Shown here: piece after piece, positions 40,090-46,186 of the stretch
How positions within the stretch are numbered: position 1 is the first letter of the stretch
How the letters are laid out: each line of letters starts with the position of its first letter
Notes under the pieces: model-generated
Database searches by the model: none
What the model was told of the DNA's origin: nothing
The model's input: the letters and a program-made list of their open reading frames with translations, nothing else
Position numbers and translations under genes: made by a program
IMG/VR virus record: IMGVR_UViG_3300025652_008385
Coordinates: 1 to 46,372 of that record
Reading direction: 5' to 3' (one strand)
DNA length: 46,372 bases
DNA from: a virus

Positions 40090-40266
40090 CTATACTACCA
40101 CTTTACTATACAATCCTTCTACTACAGGTACAGCTATTAACTGTAAACACTTAAGAGAGTTATTATATACTGTATAGTTATTCTCATCCTTATCCACTAC
40201 AATACATACAGCTTTGGGTTTAGATGATACTTGTTTTCTTTTTACTAACTCTCCAGCCTTAAACAT
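40090..40266 (-). CDS. VGDLV-family small protein (short gene)
   Basis: 58 residues. MFKAGELVKRKQVSSKPKAV is the first strand, CIVVDKDENNYTVYNN the hairpin, LQLIAVPVVEGLYSKVVV the end. GGAG is ten bases before the ATG, which overlaps the stop of the preceding gene by eight bases. The plan matches the other members, with AGELV in place of VGDLV. Confidence 0.68.
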   Translation of the reverse strand: MFKAGELVKRKQVSSKPKAVCIVVDKDENNYTVYNNSLKCLQLIAVPVVEGLYSKVVV

Positions 40267-40567
40267 TCTTGCTCTCCAGTTCTTCGGCTTGTTCAGTCAT
40301 CTTGGCCAAGTCGGAGGCCGTTAGCTTTCTTTCTTTATGCCTCTTGTTCTGTTCTCGGATCAGTTTATTGTATCGCTTCTTTTCGTACTTGTTGACGTGC
40401 AGGTTTTCTATTCCTATCGCTCTCATCTTCTGGGCCATTCTTCTTACATTGGCTTCGGAGCAACCGGCTGCATCACATCGAGAGTCGGCGCGTGTCAGCA
40501 CTACCTCTTTGAAGTCAAGGCGGCCGTCAATCATCTTTAGAATTGTCTGGGATACATAATGTTTCAT
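40259..40567 (-). CDS. Unknown basic 102-residue protein
   Basis: MKHYVSQTILKMIDGRLDFK, a CDAAGCSEANVRRMAQKMRA segment that looks like a helix-turn-helix, and a very basic helix (KYEKKRYNKLIREQNKRHKE). Could bind nucleic acid. No ribosome binding site is obvious. Function unknown. Confidence 0.6.
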   Translation of the reverse strand: MKHYVSQTILKMIDGRLDFKEVVLTRADSRCDAAGCSEANVRRMAQKMRAIGIENLHVNKYEKKRYNKLIREQNKRHKERKLTASDLAKMTEQAEELESKNV

Positions 40568-40587
40568 AATAAATGGAGAGTCTTTAT

Positions 40588-40653
40588 TTAGGGTCGCGCT
40601 CTACTCGACTTAGTTGCTCTGGCTTCTATATTTATAAGGCTGGCGGCTCTCAT
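40588..40653 (-). CDS. Possible 21-residue peptide
   Basis: MRAASLINIEARATKSSRAR-P, starting one base after the stop of the preceding shifted frame. Weak ribosome site. Kept only as a possibility. Confidence 0.25.
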   Translation of the reverse strand: MRAASLINIEARATKSSRARP

Positions 40654-40654
40654 G

Positions 40655-40814
40655 TTATTCCAGCAGGTTTATCATGAGGGTGGCTAATCCTCTTATAGCC
40701 GTTACTGTAGGATCTTCATTATCTTTAACCTCAAAGGTTAGGGTTGGACATCTTACTCTGCGACATATACAAGCCCGTCGCAGCACTCGGCACTATGGAG
40801 TTGGGGGTTTTCAT
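40655..40814 (-). pseudogene. Two overlapping frames joined at CTT TGA: frameshifted gene or programmed shift
   Basis: Frame 0 starts MKTPNSIVPSAATGLYMSQS at 40814 and stops at CTT-TGA (40731-40736). The +1 frame continues directly with EVKDNEDPTVTAIRGLATLM and ends INLLE (stop 40655-40657), which looks more protein-like than frame 0. CTT TGA is the slip site of release-factor-2 genes, but no upstream Shine-Dalgarno stimulator is seen. A perfect hairpin, TAACCT and AGGTTA with a three-base loop (40726-40740), spans the site. Could also be a sequencing error or non-coding. Confidence 0.35.
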
Positions 40815-40862
40815 TTTCTTTACTTTACCTCTCGCGCTTTGCGCTTTACGGGTTAGGTGTGA

Positions 40863-40952
40863 TTATAGGATAGCTTCGCCGATTGCGATACCAAGCCCAA
40901 AGGCAAGGAGCAAGAGCGGACTAAAAAAGAGGATACCAAGGTAATCGTTCAT
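40863..40952 (-). CDS. 29-residue membrane peptide (short gene)
   Basis: MNDYLGILFFSPLLLLAFGL and GIAIGEAIL, one transmembrane helix. The ATG directly follows the upstream stop (TAAATG), with GAAGG eight bases before it. Co-transcribed with the 40953-41333 gene from the module at 41362. Confidence 0.6.
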   Translation of the reverse strand: MNDYLGILFFSPLLLLAFGLGIAIGEAIL

Positions 40953-41333
40953 TTAGATGCCTTCACCAGCAGCGAGCGCAGCAAGATCAGCCTTCTCTTC
41001 ATCGCTAAGGTGTTCCTTGGCTTTGTTGCGGAGGCTGGCCGCGCTCATCTTGGTGGGTACTTTATACTCACCGTTGCAGCCATCAGCAAAGCCTTGTGCG
41101 CCTTCCTGCGTCGGGTAGTCGATGATCGCTTGCTTGCCCTGAGTTGTGGAGTTGCGGAAGACGCGCCACATTTTAGGACCAACTTGCTCGACGGTCCAGC
41201 CGGTGAGTTGCTTCCGCGTTGGCGGTGCTGGCTGTGGCTTGTACGCTTTCTTGCGTGAAGACCCGATCTCAATGTTACAGATCATTGGGTTAGGTTTGAA
41301 GGTCAGGCTGTCGTTTGTTTTTGCTTGAGGCAT
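40953..41333 (-). CDS. Unknown 126-residue protein
   Basis: The N-terminal 45 residues are Pro/Lys-rich (KKAYKPQPAPPTRKQL). GWTVEQVGPKMWRVFRNSTT then IIDYPTQEGAQGFADG form a small alpha/beta unit, and the C-terminus is helical (AKEHLSDEEKADLAALAAGE). No family recognised. GGAG before the ATG and a promoter module upstream support it. Confidence 0.72.
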   Translation of the reverse strand: MPQAKTNDSLTFKPNPMICNIEIGSSRKKAYKPQPAPPTRKQLTGWTVEQVGPKMWRVFRNSTTQGKQAIIDYPTQEGAQGFADGCNGEYKVPTKMSAASLRNKAKEHLSDEEKADLAALAAGEGI

Positions 41334-41361
41334 TGATATATCTCCTTACTTGATATACTAT

Positions 41362-41416
41362 ATTATACACTAAAAATGGGGGAAAGTCAACAACAAAGTT
41401 GTCAAGAGAATGTCAG
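41362..41416 (-). promoter_or_regulatory. Tripartite TGAC promoter module
   Basis: Minus strand: CTGACA (41411-41416), TTGACA (41400-41405), TTGACT as -35 (41385-41390), 17-base spacer, TATAAT (41362-41367). Steps of 11 and 15 bases. Drives the 40953-41333 gene and probably the 29-residue peptide. Confidence 0.85.
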
Positions 41417-41419
41417 GGA

Positions 41420-41602
41420 CTAGTCAACAGACTCGACACAGCACGTGCTTTCATCACCTACATTTTCGATAATGTCACCGTTCCAATCCTCATCCTCTTC
41501 GATCTCTTCAACAAGTTGCTGCTGAAACTCAATCAGGCGATCGAGCAGTTCCGAAGCATCGGCGTTGCGGGCGGTAATATCAAAAGTCAGTCGGTATGTC
41601 AT
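41420..41602 (-). CDS. Unknown acidic 60-residue protein
   Basis: MTYRLTFDITARNADASELL, a helix (DRLIEFQQQLVEEIEED) and an acidic tail ending STCCVESVD. AAGGA before the ATG. Sole gene of its promoter module; its stop lies four bases before the distal element of the next module. Function unknown; acidic DNA-mimic or inhibitor roles are possible but unsupported. Confidence 0.7.
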   Translation of the reverse strand: MTYRLTFDITARNADASELLDRLIEFQQQLVEEIEEDEDWNGDIIENVGDESTCCVESVD

Positions 41603-41629
41603 AGTGTTCTTTCCTTGTTTGGTATAACC

Positions 41630-41684
41630 ATTATACCAGAAATAGAGGGCTAAGTCAACAACTAAGTTGTCAAGAGAATGTCAG
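41630..41684 (-). promoter_or_regulatory. Tripartite TGAC promoter module
   Basis: Minus strand: CTGACA (41679-41684), TTGACA (41668-41673), TTGACT as -35 (41653-41658), 17-base spacer, TATAAT (41630-41635). The distal element supplies the stop codon of the 41681-41905 gene. Confidence 0.85.
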
Positions 41685-41905
41685 TCGTTGCAGCATGGTG
41701 GATGCCCCCAGTTTGCCACTTGCCAGTCGCTAATGCTACCGGAGTAATGGAGCGCATCAACGAAGTTGCTCCAAGCCTCGGAGCGGGCAACGGTGTCAGG
41801 GTGGCCCATGAGTTGCTCGCCCTCTTGGAACATTGGAAGGATAAGATCAATAAACTGCTCGCGGGCAGTCTCCCAAAGAGTAACGGTGTCGAGTTGTGAA
41901 GCCAT
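41681..41905 (-). CDS. Unknown 74-residue protein
   Basis: MASQLDTVTLWETAREQFID, then LILPMFQEGEQLMGHPDTVA, then a Trp-rich C-terminus (SDWQVANWGHPPCCND). GGAG nine bases upstream. Its TGA is part of the CTGACA of the downstream promoter module. No family recognised. Confidence 0.72.
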   Translation of the reverse strand: MASQLDTVTLWETAREQFIDLILPMFQEGEQLMGHPDTVARSEAWSNFVDALHYSGSISDWQVANWGHPPCCND

Positions 41906-41933
41906 AGAATAATCTCCTTCTTTCTATACATAT

Positions 41934-41988
41934 AATATAACATAGCGGAGGGGTAAAAGCAAGGAAGATCGTGTCAGGGAAATGTCAA
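41934..41988 (-). promoter_or_regulatory. Tripartite TGAC promoter module
   Basis: Minus strand: TTGACA (41983-41988), CTGACA (41972-41977), TTGCTT as -35 (41957-41962), 17-base spacer, TATATT (41934-41939), then ATGTATAGAAAGAAGGAG. Here the -35 box is the weak one. The distal element contains the stop codon of the 41985-42161 gene. Confidence 0.83.
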
Positions 41989-42161
41989 GAGATCACCGTC
42001 AAGTTTCGTTCACTAACGATCTCAGTTTTACCGTCTGCCCACAGGATCGACCACCACACGGTTTTCCACTTGGCTTTCTCGGCATTTTCGACAACAATAC
42101 CCAAACCAGCGCGTTCGTGTGGAAGACCGCGCCTATACTTTACCAGATCACCCGCTCTCAT
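41985..42161 (-). CDS. VGDLV-family small protein (short gene)
   Basis: 58 residues: MRAGDLVKYRRGLPHERAGL, GIVVENAEKAKWKTVW, WSILWADGKTEIVSERNL. All family landmarks are present: AGDLV, G-I-V-V, W-x-x-[IL]-[LF]-W-A-D-G-K and a final polar strand. ATG overlaps the stop of the upstream gene (ATGA). Last gene of a three-gene operon. Confidence 0.75.
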   Translation of the reverse strand: MRAGDLVKYRRGLPHERAGLGIVVENAEKAKWKTVWWSILWADGKTEIVSERNLTVIS

Positions 42162-42649
42162 TCTGCCACCTCAAGATCACGTTCTGGGAATGTCGGGTAT
42201 CCGAATCTTTTACTGTTTGAGTTGTCGCCGACCCAAGCGATGCGAGCAAACCCGCAGCCGCCTTCTGCCATCACAAGCCCAACCTTGCCGGCGTAGCCTT
42301 GACGGGTTGCGCGCTTGTTGGTTTTACCTCTCACCAGTTGACCAACCTTAAACTTTGGTGGCTTCGGAAGTAGAGCCTCGATCATCTGGCTCGCGTTGTC
42401 ACGGAATGAGCCAGCAAAATAGTCAGACTGCATATCCGAGTAGTCATCACCGCGGCGAACGTGGAAGTTACAGGCGTCAGCCTCAAGTTGAGCAGCCGTA
42501 TCGCTTGCCATCGCTCCGTTGGCCAAGAATGAACCAACGTAACCGTTATGCTGGAAGGCCCAGCGCGTTCCGTTATACTCTACATCAATATCAATACCTT
42601 GCTTCTTGAAGTGAGTTTTGATCTTCTTGATTACTGCTTTAACTTTCAT
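42158..42649 (-). CDS. Two-part protein with C-terminal VGDLV-family domain
   Basis: 163 residues from the ATG at 42649, which overlaps the stop of the preceding gene. The N-terminal 95 residues (MKVKAVIKKIKTHFKKQGID, WAFQHNGYVGSFLANG, ACNFHVRRGDDYSDMQ) are a separate domain of unknown type. From about residue 98, KFKVGQLVRGKTNKRATRQG, KVGLVMAEGG, FARIAWVGDNSN is a family barrel. The only member fused to another domain. Confidence 0.72.
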   Translation of the reverse strand: MKVKAVIKKIKTHFKKQGIDIDVEYNGTRWAFQHNGYVGSFLANGAMASDTAAQLEADACNFHVRRGDDYSDMQSDYFAGSFRDNASQMIEALLPKPPKFKVGQLVRGKTNKRATRQGYAGKVGLVMAEGGCGFARIAWVGDNSNSKRFGYPTFPERDLEVAE

Positions 42650-42819
42650 GCTACCACCTTCAAGTCTACGACTGAGCAAAATCCGCTCTTTTGAGTTGAA
42701 GCCCAGAACACACGGGCAATCTTGCCGTCTGCCATTAGGCTGAGAACCAATCCAAGATTTGAGTTGTTATACCCTTGGATAAATCCCACGTTTGTTACCA
42801 TGCTTCCGACTTCAATCAT
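42646..42819 (-). CDS. VGDLV-family small protein (short gene)
   Basis: 57 residues: MIEVGSMVTNVGFIQGYNNS, LGLVLSLMADGKIARVFWAS, GFCSVVDLKVVA. EVGSMV takes the place of VGDLV; the G-L-V-L strand and the ARVFW strand follow. Excellent GGAGAG site and the module at 42845 make expression likely. First gene of a three-gene operon made entirely of family members. Confidence 0.72.
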   Translation of the reverse strand: MIEVGSMVTNVGFIQGYNNSNLGLVLSLMADGKIARVFWASTQKSGFCSVVDLKVVA

Positions 42820-42844
42820 AGATTTCTCTCCTTTCTATATATAT

Positions 42845-42898
42845 AATATAACCCGCTGAGAGGTAAATGCAAGGCTATTTGTGTCAAGGGAATGTCAG
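42845..42898 (-). promoter_or_regulatory. Tripartite TGAC promoter module
   Basis: Minus strand: CTGACA (42893-42898), TTGACA (42882-42887), TTGCAT as -35 (42867-42872), 16-base spacer, TATATT (42845-42850), followed by ATATATATAGAAAGGAG. The distal element provides the TGA stop of the 42895-43068 gene. Confidence 0.85.
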
Positions 42899-43068
42899 TA
42901 AACGAGTTGAATGTGTTCTTTTCTTATAGTCTCGCGCTTCCCGTCAGCGGCCCACTCGACGATCCAATAGTCCGTTGCAAATGCAGATCCGATAATGATC
43001 CCGACCGGTCCCCAGCCTTTACTTGGCGCGCCATAGTGTGATCTTCGGACCAAGTTACCGACTTTCAT
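42895..43068 (-). CDS. VGDLV-family small protein
   Basis: 57 residues: MKVGNLVRRSHYGAPSKGWG, PVGIIIGSAFATDYWIVEWA, ADGKRETIRKEHIQLVY. Archetypal member. The ATG at 43068 with GGTGAG just upstream is preferred to an earlier in-frame ATG lying inside the preceding gene. Last gene of its operon; stop codon is within the next promoter module. Confidence 0.78.
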   Translation of the reverse strand: MKVGNLVRRSHYGAPSKGWGPVGIIIGSAFATDYWIVEWAADGKRETIRKEHIQLVY

Positions 43069-43072
43069 GCGC

Positions 43073-43453
43073 TCACCAATTTTTAGGGTCATTGGCGTCC
43101 CATACATCGTGTGTCTGAGTCTTTGAGAGGCGTTCGTCCTTTACTTTCAAGTTAAAGCTCCGGCGTGCTGCTGCTCGGCTATGCATTTTTGCCTGCTCTC
43201 GCGCGTCCATTCCGCGCTTAACAAAATCGTCCTCCGCTACCATAAATGTCGTTGGTGCGGCCCAACCGTCATCACGGCGATGCAGTTGTTCAAGAAGATC
43301 ATCGGAAAGCTCTCCAAGCTCTTGGAGTAGATCAGCAGTCGAGCCGGTTACATCGTGGCGACGTTTGACGGTTTCCATATTGGTGCTGATACATTCGTGA
43401 AGCAGATCGATTTCTCGCTCTGTTAAATTGATTGTTAATACTTTGTCAGACAT
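43073..43453 (-). CDS. Unknown 126-residue protein
   Basis: MSDKVLTINLTEREIDLLHE, then a helical middle (DLLQELGELSDDLLEQLHRR) and a basic C-terminal region (AREQAKMHSRAAARRSFNLK). GGAG ten bases before the ATG. Looks like an all-helical protein; no family recognised. Confidence 0.72.
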   Translation of the reverse strand: MSDKVLTINLTEREIDLLHECISTNMETVKRRHDVTGSTADLLQELGELSDDLLEQLHRRDDGWAAPTTFMVAEDDFVKRGMDAREQAKMHSRAAARRSFNLKVKDERLSKTQTHDVWDANDPKNW

Positions 43454-43567
43454 TTATACTCCACATGTGCAGTTGGCCCATTGAAAGGCGAGGAAGATAA
43501 GACCAGACCAGCAGGTCAGATCAGCGATAATAAGAGCGGCCATCATGCCGTTGCGGTTTTGAAACAT
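43454..43567 (-). CDS. 37-residue membrane peptide (short gene)
   Basis: MFQNRNGMMAALIIADLTCW, SGLIFLAFQWANCTCGV: one transmembrane helix and a cysteine-containing tail. GGAG and the module at 43593 lie directly upstream; the stop abuts the next gene's ATG (TAAATG). Probably a host-membrane-acting early peptide; unproven. Confidence 0.7.
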   Translation of the reverse strand: MFQNRNGMMAALIIADLTCWSGLIFLAFQWANCTCGV

Positions 43568-43592
43568 TTTGTTTTCTCCTTTCTATACATAT

Positions 43593-43647
43593 AATATAAC
43601 GCCGAAAGCGGTGATAGTCAAGGTTTAAGTTGTCAAGGACTTGTCAA
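43593..43647 (-). promoter_or_regulatory. Tripartite TGAC promoter module
   Basis: Minus strand: TTGACA (43642-43647), TTGACA (43631-43636), TTGACT as -35 (43616-43621), 17-base spacer, TATATT (43593-43598). The two distal elements are translated, coding the last residues (VDKSLTT) of the 43625-43825 protein. Confidence 0.85.
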
Positions 43648-43825
43648 CGACTGATAGGTGCTGACTACATTCGGTTAGTGGCTCTGGTTCGTTCGTCCAC
43701 AAAACTTTAACGTCACGATTGCCGGTAAACTTTCCAGTCTCAATAATCAGACCAATGTGGACAGATTGACCCTTGCTCCATCGCGGACGTTGATACCAAT
43801 ATGTAACCAGATCACCGACTTGCAT
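43625..43825 (-). CDS. VGDLV-family small protein
   Basis: 66 residues: MQVGDLVTYWYQRPRWSKGQ, SVHIGLIIETGKFTGNRDVK, VLWTNEPEPLTECSQHLSVV. The ATG overlaps the stop region of the SWIM gene; longer readings would lie entirely within that gene. Last gene of its operon. The C-terminal VDKSLTT is encoded by promoter elements. Confidence 0.77.
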   Translation of the reverse strand: MQVGDLVTYWYQRPRWSKGQSVHIGLIIETGKFTGNRDVKVLWTNEPEPLTECSQHLSVVDKSLTT

Positions 43826-44129
43826 TTTTCTGAGCCTCAACATGTTTGCATTTACGTCGCCAACCGAAACCGGGGCAAGAGCATGTCCACGTGCCTCCGT
43901 TGTCGCTAACGGTGTAAGTGTTCCCGCGACTGCCTTGAACCTCATAGGAGACAACGCCAGCCGGTTGTAGGGGTGCTTCGCGCTGCTCCACGATCATATA
44001 CTTGCCAACTTCGTCCAAAGTCAGAGTATCGGGTACCTCCACCCAATGTTGACCAGACACAGCCCACTTTTGACCAGCGCGGTCAGTGTACAGCATTGGA
44101 TTCATGCTAACGACAATGGGTAGATCCAT
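43812..44129 (-). CDS. SWIM zinc-finger protein
   Basis: 105 residues. The C-terminal GTWTCSCPGFGWRRKCKHVE is a SWIM motif, CxC-(n)-CxH, binding one zinc and typically mediating DNA or protein contact. The N-terminal part includes GQKWAVSGQHWVEVPDTL and a short beta unit (YEVQGSRGNTYTVSDNG). GAGG nine bases before the ATG. Could be a host-takeover regulator; target unknown. Confidence 0.83.
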   Translation of the reverse strand: MDLPIVVSMNPMLYTDRAGQKWAVSGQHWVEVPDTLTLDEVGKYMIVEQREAPLQPAGVVSYEVQGSRGNTYTVSDNGGTWTCSCPGFGWRRKCKHVEAQKNASR

Positions 44130-44130
44130 T

Positions 44131-44325
44131 CTATGCCTCTGCGGGTACGAGTGTGGCCACGCTCAAGGTGGTATAGGTTTCGACTTCTATCGGAGTAATT
44201 GCCGGATCGTCAATCGTTGCCTGCATCATCAGGGCTGTGATAATCTGCTCACATCCGAAGGTTGTGCGCTCCAGAGGAGTTAGGCGAGAGTCGTCTTGAG
44301 TACGAAAAAGTGGAATGGATTGCAT
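44131..44325 (-). CDS. Unknown 64-residue protein
   Basis: MQSIPLFRTQDDSRLTPLER, then TFGCEQIITALMMQATIDDP and an acidic, Thr-rich C-terminus. GGAG upstream, promoter module at 44351. The order TPLERxxFxxEQII recalls a small helical bundle. No family recognised. Confidence 0.7.
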   Translation of the reverse strand: MQSIPLFRTQDDSRLTPLERTTFGCEQIITALMMQATIDDPAITPIEVETYTTLSVATLVPAEA

Positions 44326-44350
44326 AGATTTTTCTCCTTTCTATACATAT

Positions 44351-44404
44351 AATATAACCCCCTGACACCAAACGTCAAGGAAGATTTTGTTAAGAGGATG
44401 TCAG
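44351..44404 (-). promoter_or_regulatory. Tripartite TGAC promoter module
   Basis: Minus strand: CTGACA (44399-44404), TTAACA (44388-44393), TTGACG as -35 (44373-44378), 16-base spacer, TATATT (44351-44356), then ATGTATAGAAAGGAG. The middle element contains the TAA stop of the 44390-44593 gene. Confidence 0.85.
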
Positions 44405-44593
44405 GTGTTCTATGAACATCTCATGGAACTTTAAGCGGACCTCAGTGCCAAGAAAAACAATTGTATATGCCTTGGTGTAGGATTTTGAAGTCTCACCTAT
44501 CTCTATCACCATACCAGTGCGATGTACAGGAAGGCCGGCCTGATGTGTCCCATCTTTGATCTTTATAAGATCCCCAACCTTAAACTTTGGCAT
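44390..44593 (-). CDS. VGDLV-family small protein
   Basis: 67 residues from the ATG at 44593 that overlaps the preceding stop (TGATG): MPKFKVGDLIKIKDGTHQAG, HRTGMVIEIGETSKSYTKAY, TIVFLGTEVRLKFHEMFIEH. Complete scaffold with VGDLI, G-M-V-I and the final helix-like end. Terminal LTSS is encoded by the promoter elements. Confidence 0.78.
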   Translation of the reverse strand: MPKFKVGDLIKIKDGTHQAGLPVHRTGMVIEIGETSKSYTKAYTIVFLGTEVRLKFHEMFIEHLTSS

Positions 44594-44919
44594 CAGAAGG
44601 GCTTGCTCTCGCTCATTGGTGAACACTCCCACACCAACGGATTCATGATCACCGGGTTGCCAGTTGCGTACTTGGCGAGGTTCACATGACAAGAAGTTGT
44701 CATAGAATGAAAGCCTTTGGCTGGTGCGGTGAAGTCGGCGATGACGTAAACTCCTGCCGGGGTCCGCTCTCCGATCTTTAAGTCATAGCTATATAGCTCG
44801 GCGCTTCCATTTGGATACGATACACTACTCAAAGAATACCTGTGATTACGCGCACTTAGGCCATTCTGCCATGCTTTGATGACACCATCGTTATCTAGTC
44901 TTGGTCCTGTGATTAGCAT
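44593..44919 (-). CDS. Unknown 108-residue protein
   Basis: MLITGPRLDNDGVIKAWQNG, SARNHRYSLSSVSYPNGSAE, LYSYDLKIGERTPAGVYVIA, then SCHVNLAKYATGNPVIMN. Beta-rich, possibly a small barrel. AGGA before the ATG. It follows the DUF2201-type gene by 7 bases. Confidence 0.72.
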   Translation of the reverse strand: MLITGPRLDNDGVIKAWQNGLSARNHRYSLSSVSYPNGSAELYSYDLKIGERTPAGVYVIADFTAPAKGFHSMTTSCHVNLAKYATGNPVIMNPLVWECSPMSESKPF

Positions 44920-44926
44920 TTAATTC

Positions 44927-46165
44927 CTATGCGTCAATGGCGACGATTCGCTCGTTAGTAGAGAAGTAGGGGCGCGCTGCATAGTTCTTAGTCGTCATCC
45001 ACATACGTTGGCACTTAGAAGGCACCGGCTTCGGGGCCATCAAATCAGTCAAGACGATGTGACCGTCAAAGTCGCGCTCATTCACATACTTGGTTGGAGC
45101 GTTGAAGCACGTACCACCAGTCAAGACGCGCTCTGTTTTCTTGGTTTGGCCTTTCTTCCAAGTGTATACCTTATCTTTGGCTACCTCGGTGTCGAAGGGG
45201 ACAACTGTGAACTCTGCAATCTCAGCTAACTTGTTAAGCTCGGAGAAAAACGCGGCAAGCATCCCATCATCAACTGATCCAGACTGGTCGATAGAGATGG
45301 CGATCTTGGCTTGGCGACGGACACGCTTGCCCGGATGCATCCGAGGGTAACGCTTGTTAAGACGGCGCGGTGTACTGCGCTTATCGGCGCGCTGGCTTGT
45401 TTTGACGAAGTATCGAAGAACTTTACGCCAGTCAACCTTAGTTTGAATACGTTCAAGAATATCCTGACGCATGGACGAGGATACTGTTCCCCAGTTGCGT
45501 GACTTCTCGGCTTCTTCTGCTGCCTTCTTAATTGCATCCTTCATGCGCTCGCTAGCAATCTCTTGAGTTGTACCGCTGACTTCACCGAATCCCTCATGAT
45601 CATCAAGCGAATCCATGTCACCAAAGGGATCACCAGAACCCTGCTCACCGGATCCGTCGCCTTCCTGTTCTTTCTGATCTTCTCCCATCTTCTTGAGTGC
45701 TTCAAGGTACCACTCGTATGACTTGAACGAAGGGAGATCCTTAAAGATACCTTCGCCCGGAATACAAGCCTTCATAGCCTCCTTGCCAATGACCGGTCCG
45801 GGGTTGGACTCACCCGGCAACATATTGGAAATGTGGCAGTTGATCGACAGGTCCATAGCAATGTTGTCGATGCGCTTGAGGCCATCAGCAGGCTTACGGC
45901 CGGTCACATGCTCAAAGATTAGGTGGTAAAACTCATGCATCAACACGCCCTGCTTGTGATTGTCTTCAAGCTGCTCAAAGAACTCAGGATTGTACATAAG
46001 TTCAAACTGAGCAGTCTCAGGGTTGACGCGCACACCGGCAGTCGGGATAGCAGTTGTAGCGATCTTATCAATCCGGCGCGAGAGCGCGGCGAAGAACGGC
46101 TCGCGCATAAGCAGGCGAGCGGTGTGCATGTTGAGATTGAAGGGCTTTTTGGTATCGTCAGTCAT
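44927..46165 (-). CDS. VWA-like metallopeptidase (DUF2201 type)
   Basis: 412 residues. The N-terminal domain has VLMHEFYHLIFEHVTG (H77-E78-x2-H81), a putative zinc peptidase core. A linker rich in Gly, Asp and Ser follows (residues 160-195). The C-terminal part contains KIAISIDQSGSVDDGMLAAF, a VWA-like MIDAS, and HIVLTDLMAPKP. In bacteria such proteins are paired with MoxR-type AAA ATPases; a partner may lie beyond the right edge. It is the largest product of the small-gene region, first gene of its operon. Confidence 0.87.
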   Translation of the reverse strand: MTDDTKKPFNLNMHTARLLMREPFFAALSRRIDKIATTAIPTAGVRVNPETAQFELMYNPEFFEQLEDNHKQGVLMHEFYHLIFEHVTGRKPADGLKRIDNIAMDLSINCHISNMLPGESNPGPVIGKEAMKACIPGEGIFKDLPSFKSYEWYLEALKKMGEDQKEQEGDGSGEQGSGDPFGDMDSLDDHEGFGEVSGTTQEIASERMKDAIKKAAEEAEKSRNWGTVSSSMRQDILERIQTKVDWRKVLRYFVKTSQRADKRSTPRRLNKRYPRMHPGKRVRRQAKIAISIDQSGSVDDGMLAAFFSELNKLAEIAEFTVVPFDTEVAKDKVYTWKKGQTKKTERVLTGGTCFNAPTKYVNERDFDGHIVLTDLMAPKPVPSKCQRMWMTTKNYAARPYFSTNERIVAIDA

Positions 46166-46186
46166 TGTTCTTTTCCTTACTCTTAT

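Noticed and set aside
40674-40856. Plus-strand 60-residue frame
   Set aside because: No ribosome binding site or promoter, and it is opposite the frames discussed at 40655-40814 and to the transcription direction.
44594-44692. Longer N-terminus for the VGDLV gene at 44390
   Set aside because: The extension lies inside the preceding gene, while the ATG at 44593 overlaps its stop and gives the standard family start.
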